A stretch of 64,000 nt of DNA from Chrysaora quinquecirrha (taxonomy: Eukaryota > Cnidaria > Scyphozoa > Semaeostomeae > Pelagiidae): assembly GCA_014526335.1 (NCBI GenBank), contig JACTAT010000039.1:7183604-7247603 (forward strand), given 5' to 3'. The position numbers were made by a program, and so were the translations under genes. The notes under the pieces are model-generated. The model saw only the letters and a program-made list of their open reading frames with translations, searched no databases and was not told the DNA's origin. This document shows positions 35,487 through 46,064 of this stretch, in pieces; the stretch's first letter is position 1, and each line of letters starts with the position of its first letter.

Positions 35487-38400
35487 TTATCGATTGTCTT
35501 TATTAATGCTCTCGAGATAATCGGAAAGTAGCGGACACGGTTGTTCAAATGAGGATTTCTCATTTTCGATCTCCATCAAACATTTTCGCTTGAATTTATG
35601 AGCTAAAAAAGAGAAAAGTACAACAAACTCATGAATTCGGAAGAGTGCTATAGTAAAAACGGTAAAAAAAAAGATCCCGTTTACATGAGAAGGGATCTGA
35701 GTGAATCAGTTCCCAGTTCCCAAAAAGTTCAAGATAGCCTTATCGTTTACACAGGTACGCACAGACCCTATGTTTTTGGGAGCCGGGATCGTATCTTTTT
35801 TGGAAACAGGATCGTATCTTTTCGGGAAACGGGATCGTATCTTTCTGAAAAGCGGATACATTTAGATCCGTTCCCGATCCGTCCCCGTGTAAACACGGAT
35901 TTTTAGATATGTATGTTTTCCTCTCGTGTTTACGTGGTCTAAGAAGAACACAAACACTTCAAAATAATATTTCAAACATCATCTCAAAAAGGAACTTTCT
36001 TCTTTAAGAGTTGCTGCGTTACTTTGAGAAGGATTCCAAGTCAGCTCAACGATGAAGGATTTTCCACTGTCTGTTCGTGTGCTTAACATGCCATCAAGGT
36101 TAGTTTGTTGAAACATTTCTACTTTTTGTAGATTTTGAACTTTTGCGTCCTGGCCAAGCATTCAAACATTGTTTGTCAAACATTTTAAATCTGCTCCAAA
36201 ATAGTTTTACCGTTCGGCCACATCGCAAAACATTGCTCGTCAAATATTTTTTGTTTGTATCAAGCAAAATATGTTAGCAATTTCAAATTGCTAAGCAAAA
36301 ATTTCTGTTGTCAAAAATGTTATTTGACGTGGCCAAACGGTCAAACATTCTATGTAAAGAAAATTTCCAAATGTTTAGCCAACAATGTTTGATCGTTTTC
36401 TAGGCTAAGGGGTTTTGTTGAAACATGTCTACGTTTTGTACATTTTGTAGCCCTGAAAGTTTAGGGAAAAAATTCAATCCTGAAAGTTTGTCTCTAATAA
36501 CTGAGATAAGGAAGGCGGAGTAGTAATTAGTAGTAGTAGTAATAAGGAAGGCGGAATAAGAGAAACGAGTTTGCAGATAGAACATAAAAAAATGCTTACT
36601 TTTTGCCTTGAGATGCATGTATTGACAAAGGCCATGTATCAGTAATCTTTCATAGCTAGAAATAAAAAAAGAGAGTCGATATTTCATACTCATCATTCAG
36701 TCAGTTGAGAGTTAGTTAGTTAGTTATTTAGCTAGTAATTTAGTTAGTTCGTTACTTAGTTAGTTCGTTAGTTAGTGACTTAGTTAATAAGTTAGTTAGT
36801 TATTTAGTCAGTTAGTGAGTTTGTTAGTTAGTTAGCTATTTAGCTAGTAATTTAGTTACTTAGTTAATAAGTTACTTCGTTAGTAAGTTAATTAGTTGGT
36901 TAGCTAGTTAGATGGTTAGTAAGTAATTTAGTTAATTAGTTAGAAAGTAAGTTCATTGGTTGGTTAGCAGTTATTTGGTTAATAAATTAGTTATTTAGTT
37001 AGGGAGATTGTTAGTTAGGGAGGATGCTAATTAGCTAGTAATTTAGTTAGTTTGTTATTTCTTTGCTTTGGTAGTTAGCTATTTAGTACTGTAAGTTGGT
37101 TAGCTAGTTAGTTAGTTACTTAGCATTTTAGTTAGAAAGTGAATTAGTATGTTAGTTCATTAGTTAGTTAATAAGTATGTCTTTTAGTTACTTGGTTAAT
37201 TCCTTAGTACGTTATTTATTTAGTTAAGTAAGCTAAGAGAGAATATGAGTCAATAAACTAACCTTGACGGCATATTGAGCACAAGAACAGATAGTGGAAA
37301 ATCTGTCATCGTTGACACAAAATCTTCTTCAAATTCACGTAGTGACTCCTGAAGGAAAGTTCATGTTAAGTAGATGTCTGAGACGTAATATTTTGAAACA
37401 AAAGTATACAGTAGGAAATTTGTATTGGAGAGATATCTATAGACCATCGACCAACGGCACCTACTATGCAATTGCTTTGTAGAGTTTCCAAACCTTTTTA
37501 TGTCCAATTTTTGAACCACCAAACAAAAGAATAATTAGGGTGCAAAACAAAAAAATTATTTTTGCATTACCTTAGAAAGTTTGTCACTTTGAAGATAATC
37601 TTGAATCTTCTTGCTTATCCTTTCAAAGTTTGGATTGCTTATGATTTCATCTGAATCTGCAAAAGAAAGGGTTATTCAATCAACAAAAGTTTTCAGATCA
37701 TTAAAAACAGTTTTAGGTTGCTAAAAATAAATGCAAATGGATTAGGTGTTTCTACAGATGGTACTGTATTAAAAGATACCAAAGATGGGATTCAAACCTG
37801 GACTACACAACCTGAGAGCCAACAACGTTTCCACTGAGCTACAGAGCTCTGTAAAAACGCAGGGTAACTCTTTGAGTCGTACAGTCCAAGGCTCTCCCTT
37901 CAAGGCTCACCATTTATGACAAACATATAGATAAATAAATATGTGTTGTCGAGGAAGGCTCAATATAGCCAAAACAAAAAAAGTCAAATTGGGGAAGAGC
38001 CTTGGGCTGTAAGACTTAGAGAGTTACTCCGCGATTTCATTGAGCTCTATAGCTCAGTGGAAACGTTGTTGGATCTCTGGTCATAAAGTCCAGCTTCAAA
38101 CCCTATCAATTGTGGTATGCCAGTTGTGAAAAAATCTATCCTTAGTGTTTTGTCATTAATGACCAATATACAGATGAGTTAAATAGCTTACAAATAAAAG
38201 AGAAGTGCTAAAAAGAATACCTTCATTCTTCACTTTGTTGTGTGTCTCAGTTGCCTTAGCTTGTTGCTTGCCATGTTGCATATTTTGAAGGTAACTCCTT
38301 TGCTGCTCTTCAGACATGTTCATGAACTGACTCCATACCTTACCAACAAAGAAATGGCACATTAAAATTCTTAACTACATCAATTTTTTTTAATCTACGA

Positions 38401-39541
38401 GCCTAAAAAACTTCAAAATTCAGATGAAATATTATAAAGAGGCCCCAAGGGTGGATGCGAAATCACGTAATCACATGCATTTTGGAGATTCCCACAATCA
38501 CGCATGATAAAACTCATTTTTACGTGTACACAATGTCAAGCGTTTCACCTGGAACTTTAAGCAAGATTTACATTCACGGTTGCTTAACTTGTTTGCAAAA
38601 CATTTGAACTTTAACAAGTCATGTTTGAGCGTTTTGCATTTGAAAGTTATGCATTCTTTTTGCATGCCGAAAAAGCTTTTGTGATATCTTTGTAAGAAGG
38701 AACACAGAAAATTGGGATTTTAGGGGGCTTATATTTCACGCCATGCTTGAATTGAAGAGATATGAATGCTCAATAGATAAAAGGGCCAAATTAAATAGGA
38801 ACTTGTGTAATGAGTCTAACCAGTGGCTTGTGCCTCCCAACTCATACTCTAGCAGTACCCATTAACACAGGTTTTCTGGTATTACACAAGTCTAGAGATC
38901 TGTTGAGTAAAAAAATCTGTATCTTACCTGCATTTTACCAGGGTCAATAAGCAACTCCCCAAATGCAGTCATGTGGTTATCAGCATAATCATCATCATCA
39001 ACATTCTCAAGGTCCAGAGTGTCAGCCAAGGAGTACAAGAAGAACACTGCAAATCAAATGCTGAGTGCTAAGAAAGAAGGCAATGAGTACACTCAGCCTT
39101 GGCTAGAACCCAAAACCTTGCAACTGATGGGGATCACTCTACTTCTGGCCCAGATGATAGCTACTATGCCTTTCTTAGTTCTAATAAAAGGAAGACAGTG
39201 CACTTTGCTTTGGGAAACGCTACCTATTCTCCAGAAATATATGTATATTTGGAGAGACTTAGCTTGATTAGGTACCTCATCAGTTCCTGCCCTAAGCAGT
39301 GTTTGCAGCTATTCAGGGTTAGTACTTAAACAGCAGCCAAACATTTATCTTGAAAACAAAACAAAACAGACATACGATTTTCACTCCTTCTCTTCTGCCT
39401 GACACCTTTGCCTCTTTTGAAATCATGACTTCCATAAACTTTTCGGCCAAGTTTTGGTGTTCTTTGACGACGACTCCTTTGATTAGAACTGCTCAGTTCT
39501 TCTTCATCTTCGCAAGCAAGCAAGCAAGCAATATTTATTTG
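35487..39541 (-). CDS. R3HDM4: R3H domain-containing protein 4
   Basis: Minus-strand gene with exons, in reading order: about 39541/39507-39376, 39046-38928, 38338-38221, 37656-37571, 37348-37263, 36655-36600, 35602-35487. All splice sites are GT-AG and all phases agree (1, 0, 1, 0, 2, 1). The protein matches vertebrate R3HDM4 along its length: KRGKGVRQKRRSEN (family PKAKGRKSLQRLENTQ), VWSQFMNMSEEQQRSYLQ (VWNDFMNRSGEEQERVL), NFERISKKIQDYL, FEEDFVSTM, and the R3H signature YERLLIHGLCQYM with Arg-x3-His. It ends with LLSDYLESINKDNR and a stop. R3H domains bind single-stranded nucleic acid; the cellular role of R3HDM4 is not established. The 5' coding exon is uncertain, because a SINE abuts the first certain exon. 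About 237 residues are seen against 268 in human. Confidence 0.9.
35675..35905. repeat. Repeat with three 23 bp GGATCGTATCTTT units in R3HDM4 intron
   Basis: GGATCGTATCTTT starts at 35786, 35809 and 35832, exactly 23 bp apart. The block is bounded by CCGTTTACATGAGAAGG on the left and CCGTGTAAACACGG on the right, which look like imperfect inverted ends of a small element (GTTTACA / TGTAAAC). It lies in the last intron of R3HDM4. Confidence 0.5.
35992..36112 (+). pseudogene. Inverted, decayed copy of an R3HDM4 exon
   Basis: On the plus strand, inside the minus-strand R3HDM4 gene, lies a diverged copy of exon 37263-37348 with its flanks: GAACTTTC before the exon, the exon body (ending ATGCCATCAAG), and the GTTAGTTTGTTG donor side (GTTAGTTTATTG in the original). 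The copy retains M(K/T)DFPLSV(R/L)VLNMPS in one frame, but has a short insertion and a TGA in the entering frame. Being antisense to the host gene it cannot be spliced into it. I infer a local inverted duplication. Confidence 0.7.
36147..36411. mobile_element. MITE family M1 in R3HDM4 intron
   Basis: Left CGTCCTGGCCAAGCATTCAA and right TGTTTGATCGTTTTCTAGGC are inverted ends of the family. The internal CAAACATTG/GCCAAACGG alternation is present. Confidence 0.55.
36690..37250. repeat. Degenerate TTAG microsatellite in R3HDM4 intron
   Basis: Long run of TTAG/TTAGC/TTAA variants (GTTAGTTAGTTATTTAGC and similar). It fills most of the intron between the 37263 and 36655 exons. Confidence 0.9.
37785..37985 (-). 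mobile_element. SINE family A copy, left arm of a head-to-head pair
   Basis: On the minus strand, B-box CAGGTTTGAATCCC and A-box AGCTCTGTAGCTCAGTGG. It meets a plus-strand copy at about 37985, in the R3HDM4 intron between 37656 and 38221. Confidence 0.65.
37985..38165 (+). mobile_element. SINE family A copy, right arm of a head-to-head pair
   Basis: Plus-strand GAGCTCTATAGCTCAGTGG, a B-box-like AGCTTCAAACCC, and the tail GTGGTATGCCAGTTGTG. Together with the preceding copy it makes a long imperfect inverted repeat. Confidence 0.65.
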
Positions 39542-39770
39542 CTAAAGCAGGTTGGGGGTTCTGGCAGCTATGCAGCTGAGGTGAACCTGCAGCTTGTGCC
39601 CCCAGACTGATTTTCTAGAACGAATACCCTAGGTGCTCATTAAACGGCCTCGGAAGGATGGACAGCTGAGTTGACTTTAGGCTTGTGGAAAGTGGTCCTG
39701 ACGAGATTCAAACCCACGACCTCACGATCGTGAGCCGAATGTCTTGACCACTCGGCCACACCACCTCATG
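39515..39770 (-). mobile_element. tRNA-Ser/Leu-like SINE abutting an R3HDM4 exon
   Basis: On the minus strand the head reads GGTGGTGTGGCCGAGTGGTC (A-box as in class II tRNAs), then GTGGGTTTGAATCTC (B-box). The body and a tail of GCTT/TTGC units follow and run directly into the R3HDM4 exon. The acceptor-stem halves do not pair properly, so it is not a functional tRNA gene. Confidence 0.65.
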
Positions 39771-40280
39771 ATGCACGCTATTCTGTGCAATTTCTCTGAT
39801 TAGCAATCGATGACTAGGAATGTCCAGAACCCCCATTCTGCCAAGCAAGCTAGGATCTTTTCACGATCGAAAATCTTGCAACACAAAAAATTCCAAAGAT
39901 CATTGAGATGTTTTGGCGCAATCATAATACTTCATGTAGCAACTGACGATGATGAAATCCTGCTTGCCTCGTCTTGAAATGGAGTTCATGGTTTTTCAAC
40001 TCCGTTCGCCTGTTCGCCCCGTTCGCCCTTTCCTCCCCCTGCTCCCCAACCCTTTCAACATGTTGTCGTTTTCCGGTGGTTTTCCGTGTACATCCTTTTA
40101 TATCCGTGAATCTAAATTTATACCTGATGAAAATATTGTGGTATTTATTCTCTTGTAATCTTAGTACCGTTTGCAATGTGGTATAACGTGTATATGGTAA
40201 CATTTTTAAACATAAGCTACCGCATAAAATTAGTTGGTTAGTTAGAAGCTAGTTATTTATTTGGTTCGTCGTCGTCCCGT

Positions 40281-40466
40281 CGTTGTCAGATGCCTTACGC
40301 TCTCAGCAGGTATGTTACTGAACCACGCGTTATTCTTGGCCTGCCTCTTCCTCTTTTCCCATTGAACTTCCCTTGAAGGAGAAGACTTTGAATCCCGTGC
40401 AAGTGGGGAGCATTCATCCCCAGCACTGAGCAATGTTTTTGCAGTATTTGGCGTAATAATATGCAC
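40281..40466 (-). CDS. Possible first coding exon of R3HDM4
   Basis: On the minus strand an open segment encodes ...SPSREVQWEKRKRQAKNNAW and then FSNIPAES, followed by a GTAAGG donor in phase 0. The basic RKRQ stretch could correspond to the SASRRKQ region of vertebrate R3HDM4, and the position, just upstream of the first certain exon and separated by a SINE, is right. There is no clear ATG and the match is weak, so this is only a candidate. Confidence 0.25.
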
Positions 40467-42104
40467 AAGTTGGATACCAGTTTGAGCAGCTTTCTGACAA
40501 CAACAACAACTAAAGATTGAAGCTGCTATAACTGGGACTCGTTTAATAAGTCCACGGTCGGCGGGTCTGGTAGGTCCAATTTAGGTGGACAACAGGCGCG
40601 GATCCAGACCGGTTCAAACGGTTCGCAAGAACCGGTCAGAATATTTTAGGGCAATTTTAAAAAATTTTTATTTAGAATCTCTCAGAAAGAGTTCTTCGAT
40701 TTTCTAAATTCTGGTTTTTCTATCCAAGCCTTCATATAGGTCCTTACCCTATTTCGCTCGCTCAAGAAAAATTCATAAGAGAAAGGGTTTCTCTTGTGAA
40801 TAAGCCCGCATAGTCTATGCTCAAGAGCTCTATCTAATCTGAGCATTAGCACGAGCCACCAACATTTGCTTTCTGTCTTCGACGAAGTTCATCAGCCAAC
40901 AACAGGAACACGGCACAAAAACAAGGCTCATATCATGTTTCGTGTCAAACGAATCCCACTGAATCTGAACTTTGGTTGAGAGGTCAAGTCGTGACGCAAG
41001 CTCTGTTTTTACTCTATGTTAAGATATTAATGTTCTTTTGTTGGTTTTACCTTCAATATGTGTTGTCTGGTGTCATATAGTTTATTTGTTTCGCATTTGA
41101 CAAGGAAACGACAGAGCAGCACGTTCGTACGAGACAATGGTCGCAGAGGCAAAAGGACTCTCTTCAGCTGTGGCTGCAAAAATAACTTTGGGCTACAAGT
41201 ACAGTACTTAATAAGAGACTCTTAAAAAGAATGCTAGACCCTCGAATCGCCAGAAATTCAAGAAAAGACATAGACGTATATCTTGAGAAAATAACGTCAA
41301 AACTTGTGCGGGACATGACAACTCACTCCTTTGAAATCCCTTATAGTTTTGCTGAAAATCTCTATGATCCTATTGTCTTCACAAAAATCTCTTAGAAATA
41401 CTCTATGGAAAAGAGACTTGTGTATCTGGAGTGACTGCGAAAACCATTTCCGAAGGTCCACGATTCCGAAAGAGGAGATAAAGGTACGCGAATAAAGACA
41501 TCTTTGTCCTTGGAATAGGGGACCTTAGGAATGAGATCCAGAAATTCCGATAACGCGTTTACAACAACAACAAAACAACAACAACAATTGAACCGCAAAA
41601 CAACAGCAAATGCAAATGGGAAAGGGCTCCAGCCTTAGATTTATTCCATGAGTCCCTCTCTTTGCAAACAGCAACAGCAACAACAACAACCAAGCAGCTG
41701 TTTGCTCAAAGAGTTTGAGCGGTTTTTGAAGTTGGTCAGGTGTAAGGGAGCGATAACTAGGACTCATGTAATAAGTCTACTCCAGCTTACCAAAACAAGT
41801 ACAGCTACGATTCAGCACTGTATATTTTATTAGAAAATTCACGTAGTTTGAGGACAGGTGATCTAGGCTAGAAGAAAGAACCTTTAGTCAAGGAACTTAG
41901 GACTTTGTTAATTAATAAATCATACATGATTTCGAAATAGCGTGAAACTTTGCCAAAAACGCGGTTTGAACTACTTTGGGGTGTGGATTATTTTAATATC
42001 GCAGTCTATTATAAAGCAACGGTGTCTTTTTACAAGAGAGCTTTCGTTTTGACTATCATTAATGGAGAGTACTGCTCCTTTGAAGAACAGATGTTTATTA
42101 CTAA

Positions 42105-42195
42105 ATGTCTGTGATCTTCATCACCATCATCATCATCATCATCATGATCATCATCATCATCACCATTATTCATCATCATAATCATTATTCACCAC

Positions 42196-42234
<39 letters not shown>

Positions 42235-42260
42235 TAATCATCATCATCATCACTATCGTG
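42105..42260. repeat. ATC trinucleotide microsatellite
   Basis: Runs of CATCAT and CATCACCAT units, similar to the intronic array at 17030-17600. Confidence 0.9.
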
Positions 42261-43267
42261 CATCACCAGGATAGGCCTATCTGGTCTCAGATGCAGTCAG
42301 ATATTGATCGCTACCTGGCAAGCTATGTATTTGCTTGGGCACAAAATTCAGGTCCGCATCAGCTGTTTTGCCGCCGTAACTTTGCCAGCGTGCAGTATAG
42401 ACTACAGTATGAAGAAGTGCAGCTTCTCTTTTGAAGAAGTGGCCAAGCTTGGACACAGGCTACCGAAACTTAACCTCTGGGAACCTATCATCAAAGTTGA
42501 TACAATAGCAGACTCTCTTCCATTATCTTTGTTGTTATCAAAGATCATGCTATCATAGAGAATTCTACTAGCTATTTGCAAGAAGTCCCTTCGGAATCCT
42601 TTTGCTCTATGAAAATCTGAAACCTGGAGTTCTGAAATCAATTGACATTGTTGTTTTACCATATATGGTCAATAATCTGTACCATTCAGCATAGTTAAAG
42701 GAATTTACCGGTAGCTGTTTGGTTTTAAACTATTCAGTATTGATGAATATCCTTCGAGGGGTTCTCTGACGGTGTGGTTTTGGCGTGTGGAAGACTTCAT
42801 CATTTTAAGAAATAAACATTTCAACGTGATAACTGAATTGCTATTCAATTTTCAAATGTGCTGGTGTTTAATTCTGATTTAATGATATTATAATGAGAGC
42901 AGAGTGAAAATACCTTAACATTCCCTTATAAGGAAGTAAATATATGCCTTATTTGGTGTTTGCCATATTAGGAGAGTTGTATCGCACTCAAGTTAAATAA
43001 GATTTACTACTTTTCATGATTAGTGTTTACAGCAGGTTAATTAAGTTGCTTTGACGCGTAGAGGTCGTGTTTTGCCAGGATGGGTTAAACTTAAACTTAC
43101 ACAAAATGTGCATAGCTATAATCATGGTCCTTGACAATTTTTTCATTCACTTTGCGGAGCAAAGCTACCAGAGACGAAATTAACCAATCAGAAAGTAAAA
43201 ATTAAACTAGATTTTCATCGTTCTACCAGCACCATCAACCATGGGGAAAAGTGGGCGACCAATAGAA

Positions 43268-44140
43268 TACACTTTTTTTTCAATAAGCAACCGCTGAATA
43301 AGCAACTAGGGCTGAACTGACCTTTACATTAAGCAACTTGAGGCAGTGGCGTAGCCGACAGTGGTTACCTTTAGGGCATACCACTAAGGGCCCCCACTGA
43401 TAAGAAGCTCCAAGGGGCCCCAACCTTAGAATTATCTCTTTATGAATTGATCTTTCTTGATGAAATATGGGTATTTTCTTATATGACGAACTGCTTGCAA
43501 GTGAATAAGTCATAAGATATTGCAAAGTTTATGATGCTGTAGAGTAGGGTTAGCTTATCGTTACCTGAGGTTTTAAAAATCTGACCTTCCTTTTTGCAAT
43601 GATTAAAGTGGTTGTTGCGACCGCCAAAAAATATGAACGTCCAAAAAAGCTTTCCACATACTTGCAATTACCTAGTCCCTATGTCCTTGTGCGTGGTCCC
43701 TATCTTCTAGTCCCTATTTCCTATTTCAGCGTCCTAGTTCCCAATTAGACATGGTTACAAGGGGCCCCAGTCACACTACGTCTCTAAGGGCCCCACAGAC
43801 CTCCGCTACGCCACTGACTTGAGGGCTCAATTGAATTACGTAAGCAACTAAGAAGTCAAACAACCAAAGTTATTCTCTTTCTTGCGTTAGGAAATTGTTC
43901 TTCGTTCTTATGTTTTGCATGTTGAAGTTCGTTAGCTAATGTTTTTCCACTTACTGTCTCCCAAAAGTCATGTTGTAGGCCTAACAGATTACGATTTTGA
44001 CCCGCGAAGTCAGGGCTGGTTAGTAGGTACAAAAAATTTTAAGCAACGTTTAAGCAACTTTGAAGGCTGAAATGTCTAAAATTCTAAGCAACTTTGAGGG
44101 CTGGACGAAAGTCAAGTTGCTTATTAAAAAAAAATGTGTA
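43268..44140. mobile_element. MITE family M2, interrupted by a hAT MITE
   Basis: The left end TACACTTTTTTTTCAATAAG and the right end CTTATTAAAAAAAAATGTGT then A are inverted repeats flanked by TA, as for Tc1/mariner-type elements. Internal AGGGCTG and AAGCAAC blocks match the copies at 13811 and 32727. Without the insertion at 43344-43816 and one copy of its target duplication, the length is about 390 bp. Confidence 0.75.
43344..43816. mobile_element. hAT-type MITE with perfect 8 bp target duplication
   Basis: The termini CAGTGGCGTAGC and GCTACGCCACTG are perfect 12 bp inverted repeats. The element (473 bp) is flanked on both sides by ACTTGAGG (43336-43343 and 43817-43824). An 8 bp duplication and CA(G)-starting ends define the hAT superfamily. 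The related M2 copy at 32727-33103 preserves the unoccupied site. The interior has no transposase, so movement would depend on an enzyme from elsewhere. Confidence 0.85.
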
Positions 44141-45780
44141 AGCTAAATACTACAAGGCCAACAAAACAACATTTTATGTTACTACATACATGGTACCAAA
44201 TGGTACTAATGTAAACATGTTTACGTGTTTATTTTTAAACCAGTAAATAACTAGCAGTGTTGTCAAGTTGCAATAATGAACACAGGTAGCCCTTGTTAGC
44301 CACTGATTGACTCAATTTGCCTGGGGTGACAAATCCCTCTAATTTAACAGGAAGACCAAAAATAAACTTTAATCAGTTGTTTTAGGAGTTTCTGCTCAGT
44401 TGCTGGCGATTTGCAGGCGCTATCTGTCAACTGTAACTGTCGCATGAAAACAAGTCGCCAAAAATAGTATGAAACAGTGTGAGACATACATAAAGTTACA
44501 AAGCGCTAGGCCCAGGGTCTCACTTTTCTTGCATAAATAGCGGAGCCAAAATATCAAAGAAAACTGTTACATATTAAACTACAGTATACATTGTCATTAT
44601 TTTATGTTGGGGGTCGTTTAGGGGTTCCAGGGAGGAACAGGCGAAATGTATCCAGGGGAGCAAAGGGAACATGTCCAAAAATTTGAGGGGAACAACAAGG
44701 GAACGTTGGGGAACAGGGATCAGGTAAAATCCTCCCTTTCAATCCGCATGACTATCGATCTGAAAAATAATCCTACAAAACTCCAGGTTACAAGTGGATT
44801 CTCAAGGGAACAGAGAGCAGGTTAGCCCCTAAACGATTCTCTACATTTTCTTTTATTTTTCTGTGGGGCTTTTGTTGCTAACCGAACCCAAAAGGCCCCA
44901 GAAAAGTCTGCAAATCTAGAAGCATCTTGGCGATGTAAATATTTGGCTTGCCCTCTTGTTTTCTACAATAATTACTTTTATTGCCTTGATAATTGCCTGG
45001 GAATTTCCTAGTAATATTTAATTGGAAAACAACAAAACAACCTTGCCAAACAGGCTTTGGCAACCTGCCACAGGCCCCTCTACATGTGCTGTAAAACAGC
45101 ACGTTTCAGTTTTTGTTGAATAGTATTTTGACCGATTTTGGCCATTTGGCCTCAAAGGTTTGAGGTCAGAACAAATAACATTAAATCGAATTTGAGATTC
45201 AGGTTTTTTAAAAGGTTTATGAGTGCTAAACGTGCAAAGAAAAAGATAATTAAGTTGAGGGACGTTTGGGCTGACGCAATAATTTAACGCGAAAGCTCGT
45301 GCTTGTTAGCTTGTTGCAGGAAAATGAGGAAATAATGACGTAATGAAGGTTTAAGGAAACGTTTGCCCTTGCTTTGCTTCAAGGATGATGAAATTTTAAG
45401 AGCTTTAGAGAAATTTCTAGAACCTTCTTCTTAGAGCATTTAACATCCATTGTCTGGGAACCAATCATACCTGTTATTCAGGGCAACGTGTACAGGTTTT
45501 GTTTTTGTTATTGCGGGATTCAGTGGGATTTGCCAGAAAAGTCTGAACTTTTAGCCAAATTTCTGCAAATTTTCTAAAAGCTTATAACATCAGCTGATTG
45601 CAATCAAGCCGCAATCAAAATTATTTCAATTATCAGTGTCAATAATAAACAACTCGGGAAAGTAAACAATTAAAATGTGTCCAACATTTGTGAACAACTC
45701 GTGATTGATTTCTTCTTTTGTCTTTGCGAACACATCAGCCAGAATGACGTCTTTCCCTGAGAGAGAATAAGCCTGAATCT

Positions 45781-45850
45781 GATTGGCTATCGAAAATCCA
45801 AATGTGCTCTGATTGGCTTATTGGAATCGTGCTCTGTTCTGATTGGCCAA
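45781..45850 (+). promoter_or_regulatory. Three CCAAT (NF-Y) boxes at exact 30 bp spacing
   Basis: GATTGGC (the reverse of GCCAATC) starts at 45781, 45811 and 45841, and the last is part of GATTGGCCAAT. They lie about 220-285 bases upstream of the ATG at 46065. NF-Y binds CCAAT, and multiple sites spaced near three helical turns are typical of its target promoters. The assignment to the FMN-reductase-like gene rests on distance and orientation. Confidence 0.6.
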
Positions 45851-46064
45851 TAGAACAAGAGGTGTGTGTGATTTCCGCTCAGCTGACTTGTCAAATAAAT
45901 TCGACAGAACTTGTTATTTTGCTTTACTTGTTTGGGTCTAGAAGGTTGAACTGAAGAGGTTGAGAAAAGAATTAAAGATAAGAAACTCGACACCTACAAA
46001 ACTTCAAGAAGTTTAGGCTTCTCTTAGTTGTTCTAGGTCAAGTGTTATCTCAACCAGAAACATA

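Larger units (their letters stand above)
40000..45780. other. Intergenic region without a recognised gene
   Basis: Apart from the candidate R3HDM4 first exon (40281-40466) I find no gene. CAA/AAC-rich tracts (40497-40515, 41560-41700) lie next to a recurring GGACTCATGTAATAAGTCTA block (40524, 41758, compare 38797 and 53384). An ATC microsatellite (42105-42260) and the nested MITEs at 43268-44140 also occur. Open frames at 42105-42558 come from the microsatellite and its flank and show no motif. 44141-45780 holds no recognised feature. Confidence 0.5.

Noticed and set aside
39690..39770. tRNA-Ser-like gene on the minus strand
   Set aside because: A-box and B-box are present, but the acceptor arm halves do not pair and the sequence continues into a SINE body with a simple tail. 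It is the SINE head.
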